The notes: a model not told the origin generated them from the sequence alone. 64,000 bases of DNA from Tsuneonella dongtanensis (GCF_001698205.1 NZ_CP016591.1:2294001-2358000), one strand, 5' to 3'; numbered from the stretch's first letter, positions 51,336-61,061 are shown. Numbers and translations: made by a program.

Positions 51336-53449
51336 TGGCGCTGCGCCGCCGCCGCGCCCGTCGCGCCAAAGCCATCGTGAGCCCGGCCACGCTGGGCGCC
51401 GCATTCGAGCGACGCTCGTTCGTCATCGGCACATTCCAAGCCGGTATCGGTGTGCTGCTGGCGGCGAGGATGAGCTACCTGTCCATCTTCGAGAACGAGA
51501 AATACCGGCTCGAGGCAGAGAGCAACCGCGTCAACCTTTCCTTGATCCCGCCGCGGCGCGGCTGGATACTCGATCGCAACGGCGCGCCGCTCGCGTCCAA
51601 CAAGGCCGACTTCCGCGTCGACATCATCCCCGACCGGATGCCCGATCCCAAGGGCCAGATTGCCACGCTCGCGCCGATCCTGGGCCTGACGCCCGAGCGC
51701 ATCCGCGATCTCCACGACAAGATCGACGGGGCGCACGGTTTCCAGCCGATCGAGGTTGCCAGCGGCCTCAACTATGAGCAGTTCGCTGCGATCAGCGTCC
51801 GCCTGCCGGACCTGCCCGGGGTGGTCCCGCAACGGGGCTTCTCGCGCTTCTATCCGACCGGACCGGCAGTAGGTCACCTGATTGGCTTCGTTGGCCCCGC
51901 GAACGCCGAGGAGTACGAGAAGGACCGCAATCCGATCCTGATCACGCCGGGCTACAAGATCGGCAAGGACGGCGTCGAAAAGCAGTTCGAGCAGCGGCTG
52001 CGCGGCGTGCCCGGCGCGCGGCGCGTCGAAGTGACCGCGTCGGGCCGGATGGTCCGCGACCTTGCCACGCGCGAGGACGTCCAGGGCAAGCCGGTGCAGC
52101 TTACGATCGACGGGCCGCTCCAGGATTATGCGGCGCGGCGCATCGGGCTCGAATCGGGCTCGGTCGTGGTCATGGATTGCGCGACCGGCGACCTGCTCTG
52201 CATGGCCTCGATGCCCAGCTTCGATCCCAACAGCTTTTCCGACGGGATCGGCCGGGTCGAATATTCGATGCTCAGCCAGGACGAGCGGGTGCCGTTGCGC
52301 AACAAGGTGCTGAAAGGCCTGTATCCGCCCGGCTCCACGGTAAAGCCCATGGTCGCCATGGCCTTCCTCGAAGCAGGGTTGGACCCTTCCGCATCGGTGG
52401 GATGCGCAGGCGGGCTTCGCGTGGGCAACCGCGTGTTCCACTGCTGGAACCGCCGCGGCCACGGTACGGTCGACATGGCCAAGGCGATCTACCAGTCATG
52501 CGACGTCTATTTCTATCACTTCGCGCAGAAGCTCGGGATGGACGTAATTTCCCCGATGGCGAAGCGCTGCGGCATGGGCCAGGAATTCCCCCTGCCGGTC
52601 ATCAGCCAGTTCTACGGAACGGTCCCCGATCCCGCGTGGAAGCTCAAGAAGTACGGGCAGGAGTGGCAGCCATTCGATACGGTGAACGCGACGATCGGCC
52701 AGGGTTACATGCTCGCCAATCCGCTACAGCTGGCGGTCATGGCGGGACGTTTGGCCACGGGGCGCAAGCTGCTTCCGCGGATGGTGCTCGACCCGAAGCA
52801 GCCGCAACCGCCGTCGATGAATTTCCACGGCAATCACGTCGAAGTCATCCAGCAGGCGATGAGCGATGTGGTCAACGGCCCCGGTACCGCCGGTCGTGCC
52901 AAGCTGCCCATCGACAATGTCCTGATGGCCGGCAAGACAGGGACCGCACAGGTGGTCGGCCTCAACATCTCTTCCGGCAAGGGCGGCATCTGGAAGTATC
53001 GCGACCACGGGTTGTTCATATTCTTCGCACCGTTCGACAAGCCGCGTTACGCAGGTGCGGTGGTGATCGAGCATGGCGGGGGGTCGGGCGCTGCCTATCC
53101 CATCGCGCGCGACGTGATGACCTTCATGTTCGATCCCCAGAAGGGGATGGAGGCCCTCTACGCGCTGGAAAAGGAGTGGGGCGGCACCGCGCAGCAGCGG
53201 CTCGAAAGGCGCTATGCCACGTTCGCCGCAGCAGCGGGCGAGAATATCGGGCGGGCTCCGCGCCGGGTGGAAGACGTGTTCGCGCGCGTCGATGCAGAAT
53301 CGCGCGCCGCGCAGACCCGGCCCCAGCCCCTCGAAACCGAAGCTTTCACGCCCCCGCCGGAGCCGGTCGGCCCGCAACCCGCGGCGACCACCGCGCCGCA
53401 GCCTGAACCATCGCCGTCGATCGGGCCCGAAGCCCCGGAGCCGCGATGA
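51335..53449 (+). CDS. mrdA: Penicillin-binding protein 2
   Basis: This 704-residue transpeptidase of the elongasome has an N-terminal membrane anchor (about 30-50), a pedestal domain beginning IPPRRGWILDRNG, and the transpeptidase domain. In that domain the catalytic Ser is about S334 (PPGSTVKP), the second motif SCD is in YQSCDVYFY, and KTG is at about 534 (AGKTGTAQV). Past residue 640 it has a long Pro/Ala/Glu-rich cytoplasmic-type tail not needed for catalysis. It overlaps rodA by 4 bases. Confidence 0.97.
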   Translation: MALRRRRARRAKAIVSPATLGAAFERRSFVIGTFQAGIGVLLAARMSYLSIFENEKYRLEAESNRVNLSLIPPRRGWILDRNGAPLASNKADFRVDIIPDRMPDPKGQIATLAPILGLTPERIRDLHDKIDGAHGFQPIEVASGLNYEQFAAISVRLPDLPGVVPQRGFSRFYPTGPAVGHLIGFVGPANAEEYEKDRNPILITPGYKIGKDGVEKQFEQRLRGVPGARRVEVTASGRMVRDLATREDVQGKPVQLTIDGPLQDYAARRIGLESGSVVVMDCATGDLLCMASMPSFDPNSFSDGIGRVEYSMLSQDERVPLRNKVLKGLYPPGSTVKPMVAMAFLEAGLDPSASVGCAGGLRVGNRVFHCWNRRGHGTVDMAKAIYQSCDVYFYHFAQKLGMDVISPMAKRCGMGQEFPLPVISQFYGTVPDPAWKLKKYGQEWQPFDTVNATIGQGYMLANPLQLAVMAGRLATGRKLLPRMVLDPKQPQPPSMNFHGNHVEVIQQAMSDVVNGPGTAGRAKLPIDNVLMAGKTGTAQVVGLNISSGKGGIWKYRDHGLFIFFAPFDKPRYAGAVVIEHGGGSGAAYPIARDVMTFMFDPQKGMEALYALEKEWGGTAQQRLERRYATFAAAAGENIGRAPRRVEDVFARVDAESRAAQTRPQPLETEAFTPPPEPVGPQPAATTAPQPEPSPSIGPEAPEPR

Positions 53450-54561
53450 ACTCGGTCATCCCTGCACCGATCGCCAGGCAGCCCTGGGCCATGCTGGCCC
53501 CGCTGATCCTGCTCACCCTTTTCGGTGCGGCGGTGCTGTTTTCTGCGGCAGGCGGCAAGGTCCAGCCCTTTGCGCTGTCTCACCTGATCCGCTTCGCCGT
53601 GTTCCTCACGATGGCCAGCGTGATGACCCTGTTCAGCCGGGATTTCGTCCGAATGCTTGCCTATCCGGCTTTCGGGATCATCCTCGTCATGTTGATCGGG
53701 GTGGAAGCGATCGGGTTCGTCGGCGGCGGCAGCCAGCGATGGCTCGACCTCGGGATCATCGTTCTTCAGCCATCCGAGCTGATGAAGCCCGCGGTCGTCC
53801 TCGCGCTGGCGCGCTTCTATGGCGACTTGCCCTCGGGCATGGTGCCGACGTGGCGCTCGGTCGTGCCCGCAGGGGTGATGATCGCCTTTCCGATGATCCT
53901 CGTTCTCGCGCAGCCGGATCTCGGCACCGCGCTCGCGATCGGGTTCGGTGGGGCGATCGTCATGTTCCTCGCCGGTTTGCCGCTCAAGTGGTTCGTAGGC
54001 GCGGGCGTGGCGGGGGCTGCCCTTGCACCCGTGGCCTTTTTCTTCGGCCTGAAGCCGTATCAGCAGAAGCGGGTGTTCACGTTCCTCGATCCCGAAAGCG
54101 ATCCGCTTGGTGACGGTTACCACATCACCCAGTCCAAGATCGCGATCGGCTCGGGCGGGTTGTCCGGCAAAGGATTCAACGAGGGGTCGCAGAGCCACCT
54201 CAACTATCTTCCCGAACCGCATACTGACTTCGTCTTCGCGACGATGGCCGAGGAGTGGGGCCTGATCGGCGGGCTGTTCGTGCTCGCCTGCTTTTTCCTC
54301 ATCCTGCGATGGGGCTGGAGCGTGGCATTGGCTTCGCAGGATCGCTTCGCGCGCCTCCTTGCCGGCGGCATGGTGGCGACCATCTTCTTCTACGTTTGCA
54401 TCAACCTGATGATGGTCATGGGCCTCGCTCCGGTGGTCGGCATCCCCCTGCCGTTCATGAGCCACGGCGGCAGCTCCATGATGACCAACATGATCTGCCT
54501 GGGCACGCTGATGATGGTGCACCGCTGGAACCGCAAGGCCGGACGGAGAGGCCTCGGCTAA
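53446..54561 (+). CDS. rodA: Rod-shape SEDS glycosyltransferase RodA
   Basis: This 371-residue SEDS protein polymerises lipid II together with PBP2. About ten membrane helices are visible. The family motifs include QRWLDLGIIVLQPSELMKPA, AQPDLGTALAIG, PEPHTDFVFATMAEEWG and the C-terminal GIPLPFMSHGGSSMMTN. It ends the rod-shape operon; tRNA-Lys follows 89 bases later. Confidence 0.97.
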   Translation: MNSVIPAPIARQPWAMLAPLILLTLFGAAVLFSAAGGKVQPFALSHLIRFAVFLTMASVMTLFSRDFVRMLAYPAFGIILVMLIGVEAIGFVGGGSQRWLDLGIIVLQPSELMKPAVVLALARFYGDLPSGMVPTWRSVVPAGVMIAFPMILVLAQPDLGTALAIGFGGAIVMFLAGLPLKWFVGAGVAGAALAPVAFFFGLKPYQQKRVFTFLDPESDPLGDGYHITQSKIAIGSGGLSGKGFNEGSQSHLNYLPEPHTDFVFATMAEEWGLIGGLFVLACFFLILRWGWSVALASQDRFARLLAGGMVATIFFYVCINLMMVMGLAPVVGIPLPFMSHGGSSMMTNMICLGTLMMVHRWNRKAGRRGLG

Positions 54562-54650
54562 AGCCCTTGGCAAGCGCGATTGGGACGCTATATGCGCCTC
54601 TCCCGACGATTCGGGGCCGCGCAAAAACGCCGCCTCAAAGCTGACGGTAC

Positions 54651-54726
<76 letters not shown>

Positions 54727-54732
54727 TCCTCT

Positions 54733-55443
54733 TCAGAACAGCGCGGAGCGGATCCAGTCGAGCGCATCGTCTTGCGAGGCGAGCGCGGCGCGCCCCAGCT
54801 TCTGCGCCCAAAACGTCTCACCGCCGCCGTCCGTCCGCCATGCATGCAGCCGCCGGGTGAATAGCTGAAGGTCGTATTCGGCGCTGATGCCGATCGCTCC
54901 GTGAACGGCATGGGCCGTGTTGGCGATCAGGGGCGCATACGTGGCCGCAACCGTCTTGGCGAGAGCGGCCTGTTCGCCCGAAGGCCAATCGCCCTGCGCG
55001 GCAAGGTCGACCGCCAGTCGCACGGCAACGACATATTCGGCCATGACAGCGAGTTGCTGCTGAATGGCCTGCTGGCGCCCGATCGGCTTGCCGAACTGGA
55101 CCCGCTGGGCCGCGTGATCGACGCTCATCGCAAGCACCCGGTCGGCCGCCCCCGAGATGGCAGCGGCAAGAAGCAGCGCACGCGCCGGCCCGCTCTCCCG
55201 CCCTGACCGATCGATCATCGTTTGGGCAATGCCCAGCGGGGCGCCGCGCTGCCCGATCGCGCGCCAGAGCGGCACCACGTCCGCCAGCGACAGTCCGCCG
55301 GGCACAAGCGCATCGAGAAAGCCCGACGCCTCGACCTCCGACAGCTCTGCGGCCCAGTCTGCCCCTCCATCGATCGCGCGGACCCGCTGGAGCGGGAACA
55401 GCCGGTCGAGCATCGCCTCGAAGGGTGCCAGGACCTCGCTCAT
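54733..55443 (-). CDS. Acyl-CoA dehydrogenase, small subunit lacking the N-terminal domain
   Basis: The product is 236 residues and covers mainly the C-terminal helical domain of an acyl-CoA dehydrogenase (SVDHAAQRVQFGKPIGRQQA, HAVHGAIGISAEYDLQLFTR). It is coupled by 4 bases to a full-length acyl-CoA dehydrogenase gene. Pairs of this kind form alpha2-beta2 enzymes, as known for the FadE pairs of steroid side-chain degradation. The usual N-terminal lid and most of the beta domain are absent. The substrate is not predictable; bulky acyl-CoAs are an inference. Confidence 0.85.
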   Translation of the reverse strand: MSEVLAPFEAMLDRLFPLQRVRAIDGGADWAAELSEVEASGFLDALVPGGLSLADVVPLWRAIGQRGAPLGIAQTMIDRSGRESGPARALLLAAAISGAADRVLAMSVDHAAQRVQFGKPIGRQQAIQQQLAVMAEYVVAVRLAVDLAAQGDWPSGEQAALAKTVAATYAPLIANTAHAVHGAIGISAEYDLQLFTRRLHAWRTDGGGETFWAQKLGRAALASQDDALDWIRSALF

Positions 55444-56591
55444 CGCAGGCCCATTCCTCGCGCGATAATCCCGCGCAGGATTTCGCGCGTACCCCCGCGC
55501 AGCGAGAAGCTGGGCGCCACGAGGGTGAGGTAGCGCAAGGCGGCGACCAGGTCGGGAGAGACCGCTTCGCCGTGGTGCGCTGCAAGATCGTCGGCGATCG
55601 CCAGAGGAAGCTCCTGCTCGAACGACGTTCCAAGGTCCTTGACGATCGATGCCTCGACCACCGGGCTCTCGCCTGCCGCCAACCGTCCGGTGCACGCCAG
55701 AGACATGGCCCGCAGGGCCGCCAATCGCGCAACGAGACCACCCACGAGGGCTGCGGTCGCATCATCTGTCCGCCGTGCTGCCCGCAAGTGAGCGATCCAC
55801 GCATCGAGCACCACATGGCTCGAGTAGATCCGCTCGGGTCCGCTGCGTTCGAACGCGAGTTCGGCGGTCACCTGGCTCCAGCCCTGTCCTTCGGCCCCGA
55901 CGAGAGCCTCATGAGACAACGCGACGTTGTCGAAGAACACCTCGTTGAAATGTTCGTCGCCAGCCAGGTCCGTGATCGGGCGGATCGTGACGCCGGGGGA
56001 CCTGAGCGGCACGATGAGCTGTGAGAGTCCGGCGTGACGGTCTTCCGGTCCTCCCGAAGTCCTCACCAGCGCGATCATGTAATCGACGTGGTGCGCTCCC
56101 GTCGTCCAGAGCTTCTGGCCGTTGAGCACCCACCCGCTATCGGTCTTCTCCGCCCGCGTCCGGACAGCGGCGAGATCGGACCCGGCGCCGGGCTCGCTCA
56201 TGCCGATGCAGAACAATGCTTCGCCCCGGCAGATCCGCGGCAAGTAGTCGCGCCGCTGGTCCTCGGTCCCGTAATTGAGGATCAGGGGCGCGCTCTGGCG
56301 ATCGGCGATCCAGTGGGCCGCCACCGGCGCTCCCGCAGCAAGCAACTCCTCAACGACCACGAACCTGGCAAAGGGTCCCCGCCCTCCGCCGCCGTATTCA
56401 CGGGGGAGCGTGAGCCCGAGCAGTCCCGCCGCACCTAGCGTGCGACTGAACGCAGGGTCGAAGCCCATCCACGATCGCGCCCGCTGTTCGAGGCTCATCG
56501 AGGCGACTGCCTCGCGGGCAAGCGCACGGACATGCGGACGAAGGGCTTCGTCTTCCGGCGGGATTGCGGCGAGGCTCAGACTGTCGAACAT
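55440..56591 (-). CDS. Acyl-CoA dehydrogenase, large subunit of a likely heteromer
   Basis: The product is 383 residues with the whole acyl-CoA dehydrogenase fold. The N-terminal helical domain is followed by FCIGMSEPGAGSDLAAVRT and VLNGQKLWTTGAHHVDYM, with a C-terminal domain ending SLRGGTREILRGIIARGM. It is paired with the short subunit just downstream. ATG at 56591 (MFDSLSLAAIPP) starts the conserved part. It is divergent from an enoyl-CoA hydratase gene, so the region makes a small beta-oxidation-type cluster. Confidence 0.93.
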   Translation of the reverse strand: MFDSLSLAAIPPEDEALRPHVRALAREAVASMSLEQRARSWMGFDPAFSRTLGAAGLLGLTLPREYGGGGRGPFARFVVVEELLAAGAPVAAHWIADRQSAPLILNYGTEDQRRDYLPRICRGEALFCIGMSEPGAGSDLAAVRTRAEKTDSGWVLNGQKLWTTGAHHVDYMIALVRTSGGPEDRHAGLSQLIVPLRSPGVTIRPITDLAGDEHFNEVFFDNVALSHEALVGAEGQGWSQVTAELAFERSGPERIYSSHVVLDAWIAHLRAARRTDDATAALVGGLVARLAALRAMSLACTGRLAAGESPVVEASIVKDLGTSFEQELPLAIADDLAAHHGEAVSPDLVAALRYLTLVAPSFSLRGGTREILRGIIARGMGLR

Positions 56592-56672
56592 CTGACCCCT
56601 GTGTGCTGCAGTCCGCCTCTCGCTGCAATCCCGCGCATTGCGGCACGGTAACGCGCTGGGTAATGCCGGGCC

Positions 56673-57473
56673 ATGAGCAATTTCCTCAAGATCGAGCGCG
56701 AAGGCGCGGTGCTGACCGTCACGATGGATCGGCCGGAAGACCGCAACGCCATCACCGACCCGGACCAGAGCGCGGAATTCGTAGCTTTGGCGGACAACCT
56801 CGCGCGCGACCGATCGGTCCGTGCGATGGTGCTGACCGGTGCAGGCAAGTCGTTCTGTGCCGGCGGCAACGTCAAGTCGATGCGCGACAAGACCGGGCTG
56901 TTCGCCGGCTCCCCGTTCGACCAGAGGACCCACTACCGCACCACCGTGCAGACGATCGGCAAGGCGTTGTGGGAGCTCGAGGTGCCGGTCGTCGCGGCGA
57001 TCAACGGGCATGCGATCGGCTTGGGCCTCGACATCACCCTGATGTGCGACGTGCGGGTGATGGCGGAGGACGCCCTGGTCGCCGAGAGCTACGTGAAACT
57101 CGGCATCATTCCCGGAGGCGGCGGAGCGTGGCTTCTGCCGCGCGTGGTCGGGTTGTCGAATGCCAGCCGGATGACGTTGACGGGGGAAACGATCGATGCG
57201 GCGACAGCGCTGCGATACGGCCTCGCTAGCGAGGTGGTGCCGACAGCGCAGGTCTTGCCGCGTGCGCAGGAGCTTGCTCATGCAATCGCAGCCAATCCGG
57301 GGCACGCGACCCGCATGGCAAAACGCATGATGCGCGAGGGGATGGACCAGAAGTTGCCGACCCATCTGGAAATGGCGGCAGCCTATCAGGCGCTGTCGCA
57401 CCATACCGAAGACCATGTGGAGGCGATCGATGCCTTCCTCGCCAAGCGCCAGCCGGAGTTTCGCGACCGGTGA
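56673..57473 (+). CDS. Enoyl-CoA hydratase/isomerase
   Basis: This 266-residue crotonase-fold enzyme has the CoA/oxyanion motif GAGKSFCAGGNVKSM and the second segment AAINGHAIGLGLDITLMCD. The catalytic Glu candidates lie in AESYVKLGIIPGGGGAWLLP. It overlaps the CoA-transferase gene by 4 bases. With the divergent dehydrogenase pair it would hydrate the product of that step. Confidence 0.95.
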   Translation: MSNFLKIEREGAVLTVTMDRPEDRNAITDPDQSAEFVALADNLARDRSVRAMVLTGAGKSFCAGGNVKSMRDKTGLFAGSPFDQRTHYRTTVQTIGKALWELEVPVVAAINGHAIGLGLDITLMCDVRVMAEDALVAESYVKLGIIPGGGGAWLLPRVVGLSNASRMTLTGETIDAATALRYGLASEVVPTAQVLPRAQELAHAIAANPGHATRMAKRMMREGMDQKLPTHLEMAAAYQALSHHTEDHVEAIDAFLAKRQPEFRDR

Positions 57474-58669
57474 GCGGCGCCCTCGACGGTATCCGTGTCC
57501 TCGATCTTTCGCGCGTCCTCGCCGGGCCGTGGAGCACCCAGGTGCTTGGCGACCTTGGGGCTGAGGTGATCAAGGTCGAGCAACCGGGCGCGGGGGACGA
57601 TACCCGCGCGTGGGGCCCGCCTTTCCTGCCTGATTCGCAGGACTCGGCGTATTTCTCGTGCGCCAACCGCAACAAGCGTTCGATCGCGATCGACATCGCA
57701 TCGCAGGAGGGCGCGGACCTCATTCGCCGTCTCGCCGCGGTGTCCGACGTGTTGGTCGAGAATTTCCGGGTTGGCGGGCTGGCGAAGTACGGCCTCGACT
57801 ACGACGACCTGCGCGCAATCAAGCCAGACCTCGTGTGGTGTTCGATCACCGGGTTCGGGCAGACCGGCCCCGAGAAGGACCGCGGTGGATACGATTTCCT
57901 GATCCAGGGCATGAGCGGGTTGATGAGCGTGACCGGCGCGGCGGACGGGCCACCGACGAAGGTGGGGGTGCCGATCAGCGACCTCACCACCGGGCTCTAC
58001 GCCGCGATCTCGATCCTCGCGGCGCTGCGTCATCGGGACCGCACCGGAGAAGGCCAGCGGATCGACCTCGCATTGCTCGATGCGCAGGTCGCGCTGATGA
58101 GCAACCAGGCGGCCAACTGGCTCAACGGGGGGTCCGAGCCGCGACGGCTGGGCAACCAGCATCCCAACATCGTTCCGTACCAGGTCTTTGCCTGCGCCGA
58201 TGGCGACATCCTGATCGCCACCGCGAACGATCGCCAGTTCGGGAAGCTGTGCCGCGTGCTTGGGCTCGACGCATTGGCCGGAGACGAGCGGTTCGCGGCC
58301 ATGAAAGACCGGGGTGCGAACCGCGACGCCCTCCTCGCGGAGCTTGAGCCGGTCATCGGCGGCTGGCAGTCGGAGGCGCTTGTGACCGCGTTGAACGATG
58401 CAGGCGTACCGAGCGGCCGCGTGAACACGGTGCCCGAAGCTTTGGCCCATCCACAGGTCGCCGCACGGGGTCTTGTCGGATCGCTCGAGCGGGCGGACGG
58501 CAGCGAGGTCGGGTTCGTCGGCTTCCCGGCACTTCTGTCAAGAACCCCTGCAACGTACCGCGCCGCCCCCCCTCGTGCGGGAGAGAACGGCGATGACGTG
58601 CTGCACGATGTGCTCGGAATCACCGAAAGCGAGGTGGCCAGCCTCCGCGAGGCGGGCGTGGTTGCCTAG
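57470..58669 (+). CDS. CaiB/BaiF-family CoA-transferase
   Basis: This 399-residue class III CoA-transferase has a GTG start coupled to the hydratase stop. Motifs are GIRVLDLSRVLAGPWSTQVL, DLGAEVIKVEQP, the catalytic Asp region YDFLIQGMSGLMSVTG, and NQHPNIVPYQVF. It would load the acid onto CoA to feed the dehydrogenase and hydratase. It ends on CTAG shared with the stop of a 54-residue gene on the other strand. Confidence 0.94.
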   Translation: MSGALDGIRVLDLSRVLAGPWSTQVLGDLGAEVIKVEQPGAGDDTRAWGPPFLPDSQDSAYFSCANRNKRSIAIDIASQEGADLIRRLAAVSDVLVENFRVGGLAKYGLDYDDLRAIKPDLVWCSITGFGQTGPEKDRGGYDFLIQGMSGLMSVTGAADGPPTKVGVPISDLTTGLYAAISILAALRHRDRTGEGQRIDLALLDAQVALMSNQAANWLNGGSEPRRLGNQHPNIVPYQVFACADGDILIATANDRQFGKLCRVLGLDALAGDERFAAMKDRGANRDALLAELEPVIGGWQSEALVTALNDAGVPSGRVNTVPEALAHPQVAARGLVGSLERADGSEVGFVGFPALLSRTPATYRAAPPRAGENGDDVLHDVLGITESEVASLREAGVVA

Positions 58670-58830
58670 GACAGCGGTTCTTGATCCGGAATCCGGATCG
58701 CTCGGTCGATCATGTCCGGCCGGGTCAACTCGGCATCGAAGCGCTGGCGCTGCGGGCTGATGAACCGGTCCGAATAATGATGGGCTGCCAGAATTCCGGC
58801 ATCCGGACGTTCCTCGATCTCGAATTCCAT
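58666..58830 (-). CDS. 54-residue hypothetical protein
   Basis: ATG 58830 has GAGAGGAG about 8 bases upstream, a strong ribosome-binding site. The product (MEFEIEERPDAGILAAHHYS and on) is acidic, with no signal peptide or membrane segment and no known family. It follows lpdA by 92 bases and is convergent with the CoA-transferase gene, sharing CTAG. The ribosome-binding site makes it likely to be translated. Confidence 0.6.
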   Translation of the reverse strand: MEFEIEERPDAGILAAHHYSDRFISPQRQRFDAELTRPDMIDRAIRIPDQEPLS

Positions 58831-58922
58831 CAGGCGACTCCTCTCGCCCCGTGAAACGGAGGCAGTCTTGCCGAGTTCCGGAAATTTGCGACGAGTTGCA
58901 GAGACTTGCGATCAGTCGAGGC

Positions 58923-60338
58923 TCAAATGTGCAGCGCCCGTCCGTAGGCGGCGAGCACGCTTTCGTGCATCGATTCAGAGATGGTGGGATGCGGGAACAC
59001 AGTGTTCATCAGCTCGGCCTCGGTCGTCTCGAGCGTCTTGCCGATGACGTAGCCCTGGATCATCTCGGTGACCTCCGCGCCGACCATGTGTGCGCCAAGC
59101 AGTTCGCCCGTCTTCGCGTCGAACACGGTCTTCACGAAGCCTTCGGCCTCGCCCAGCGCGATGGCCTTGCCGTTGCCGATAAAGGGGAAGGTGCCGGCCT
59201 TGACCTCGTAGCCCGCCTCTTTGGCCTTCGCCTCGGTCATGCCGACGCTGGCGATCTGCGGGTGGCAATAGGTGCACCCCGGGATGTTGTTGCGGTCGAG
59301 CGGGTGCGGGTGGACGTCCTTATTGCCCAATTCCTTGGCGATCGCTTCTGCCGCGGTGACGCCCTCGTGGCTCGCCTTGTGCGCCAGCCACGGGCCGGGG
59401 GTGCAGTCGCCGATCGCCCAGAGGCCCTTCGACTTCGTGCGGCCGTAGGGATCGATCTGGATGAACCCGCGGTCTAGGTCGGCGAGCTTTTCCAGCCCCA
59501 CGTCCTCGGTGTTCGGGACGATGCCCACCGCGACGATGCAGTGGGTGAAGTCGCTCTCCGCGACCTTGCCCGCCTTGTCCTTGATCTTCGCCTTCACACC
59601 GGTGGCGGAGACCTTGATATCCTCCACGCCCGCGCCGGTCATGATCGTCATGCCCTGCTTGGTCAGGCTCTTTTCGAGGAAGGCGGAGACGTCCTTGTCC
59701 TCGACCGGCACGATCCGGTCGAGCATTTCCACGACCGTCACCTCGCAGCCCATGTCGTTGTAGAAGCTGGCGAATTCGATACCGATCGCGCCGCTGCCGA
59801 TCACCAGCAGCTTCTTCGGCATTTCGGGCGGGGTCATCGCGGTGCGATAGGTCCACACCCGCTTCCCGTCGGCCTTGGCAAACGGCAGGTCGCGCGCGCG
59901 GGCGCCGGTGGCGACGATGATATGCTTGGCGGTGAGCTTCTCCTCACCCTTCTCGCCCTTCACGGTCAACGAAGTCGGGCCGGTCAGCGTGCCCTCGCCC
60001 ATATGCACCGCGATCTTGTTCTTCTTCATCAGGTGCGTAACGCCCTGGTTGAGCTGCTTGGCGACGCCGCGGCTGCGCTTGACCACCGCCTCGAGGTCCG
60101 CCTCGATCGTGCCGGCGATCTTCAGGCCGTAGTCCTTGGCGTGCTGGGCATAGTGCAGGATCTCGGCAGAGCGCAGCAGCGCCTTGGTCGGGATGCAGCC
60201 CCAGTTGAGGCAGATCCCGCCGAGCAGCTCACGCTCCACGATCGCGGTCTTGAGGCCGAGCTGCGCGCAGCGGATCGCCGCGACATAGCCGCCGGGGCCG
60301 CTGCCGAGCACGATGACGTCGTATTGGGTGTCAGCCAT
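58923..60338 (-). CDS. lpdA: Dihydrolipoyl dehydrogenase (E3)
   Basis: This 471-residue FAD disulfide reductase has the FAD motif VIVLGSGPGGYVAAIRCAQ and the redox-active disulfide GGICLNWGCIPTKALL. The NAD motif is VIGSGAIGIEFASFY and the C-terminal His-Glu is in HPTISESMHESV. It sits downstream of the pyruvate dehydrogenase E2 gene and would be its E3 partner. MADTQYDVIVLG at 60338 is the start; the longer frame lacks similarity. Confidence 0.97.
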   Translation of the reverse strand: MADTQYDVIVLGSGPGGYVAAIRCAQLGLKTAIVERELLGGICLNWGCIPTKALLRSAEILHYAQHAKDYGLKIAGTIEADLEAVVKRSRGVAKQLNQGVTHLMKKNKIAVHMGEGTLTGPTSLTVKGEKGEEKLTAKHIIVATGARARDLPFAKADGKRVWTYRTAMTPPEMPKKLLVIGSGAIGIEFASFYNDMGCEVTVVEMLDRIVPVEDKDVSAFLEKSLTKQGMTIMTGAGVEDIKVSATGVKAKIKDKAGKVAESDFTHCIVAVGIVPNTEDVGLEKLADLDRGFIQIDPYGRTKSKGLWAIGDCTPGPWLAHKASHEGVTAAEAIAKELGNKDVHPHPLDRNNIPGCTYCHPQIASVGMTEAKAKEAGYEVKAGTFPFIGNGKAIALGEAEGFVKTVFDAKTGELLGAHMVGAEVTEMIQGYVIGKTLETTEAELMNTVFPHPTISESMHESVLAAYGRALHI

Positions 60339-60584
60339 GGGAAACCTGTCTGTGAGTGGGGCCCGTGTCACAACGAAACGGGGTCGATTCTGAAAACGCG
60401 CCAGCGGCCTTCCACCCTCGGTGGAACGGGGCGAGAGGGGTGTCTCGGTTGTCACCTTCCGTACGAGCGTACAGGGTCGGGGTCTTTCCCCTCCCATTCG
60501 TCACAAAGATGCTTCGATCGCTCGTCATCGGCGCGATGATCGCACATTGGTGGGCGTGTAGGAAAATGCGAACTGGCACCGGGA
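60339..60584. other. Intergenic region upstream of lpdA
   Basis: These 246 bases hold no convincing gene. A perfect 7-bp hairpin, TTCCACC-CTC-GGTGGAA, lies at 60410-60426. An AAAAC stretch nearby gives a T-run on the minus strand 12 bases later, so it may be a weak terminator for the lipoprotein gene or a leader structure for lpdA. Confidence 0.4.
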
Positions 60585-61061
60585 TCATCCCGCCACCATT
60601 TCGAGATTGTCCGAGCGGATCCAGCCGGACTTGCAGGTTCCGGCGTAGGGTTGGACCGCGGCGACCGGTGAGCCGGTGCCGCAATCGGGGCTATCCGGCT
60701 TGGCGGGGTCGAAAACGATTCCGAGCCACACGTTCTCGTCGCTGAAATCGCATTGCGCGACCATGTGCCCGCTAGCGAGCTGCGCGACTTCGCGCGCAGC
60801 CCCCTCGGGTGCGGCGCGGACGATCGCCTTGTCGCCCGCTTCACCAGGCACGAGCCTGACCTTGCTAACGGTTCCGCAGGCGTCCATCTCAGGCCCGTCT
60901 TGGCCGATCATGACCGGCCGCTCCGGGAAGCCTTGCGGCGCGGTCGCCGGGGACTGCAAGATCGCCGGTTCTTCACCGGCTTCCCTTTCAGGCACCTCCG
61001 CGCTCGGTGAACAGGCCGCAAGCAGCAGCAACGCCCCCGCGCCGAGCGCCATGCGGATCAC
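60585..61061 (-). CDS. Lipoprotein of the pyruvate dehydrogenase cluster
   Basis: The product is 158 residues from GTG 61061 (MIRMALGAGALLLLAAC, lipobox LAAC). ATGs at 61145 and 61052 are alternatives, the first overlapping the preceding gene. The mature part carries four Cys (DACGT, AQCDF, PDCGT, GTCKSGW) likely in two disulfides, and resembles SH3-like envelope proteins. It has no known role in pyruvate metabolism; it lies between the E2 and E3 genes. Confidence 0.72.
   Translation of the reverse strand: MIRMALGAGALLLLAACSPSAEVPEREAGEEPAILQSPATAPQGFPERPVMIGQDGPEMDACGTVSKVRLVPGEAGDKAIVRAAPEGAAREVAQLASGHMVAQCDFSDENVWLGIVFDPAKPDSPDCGTGSPVAAVQPYAGTCKSGWIRSDNLEMVAG

Noticed and set aside
60410-60426. 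Perfect hairpin upstream of lpdA as a riboswitch
   Set aside because: A single 7-bp stem with a three-base loop does not resemble any known riboswitch; it was recorded only as part of the intergenic region.
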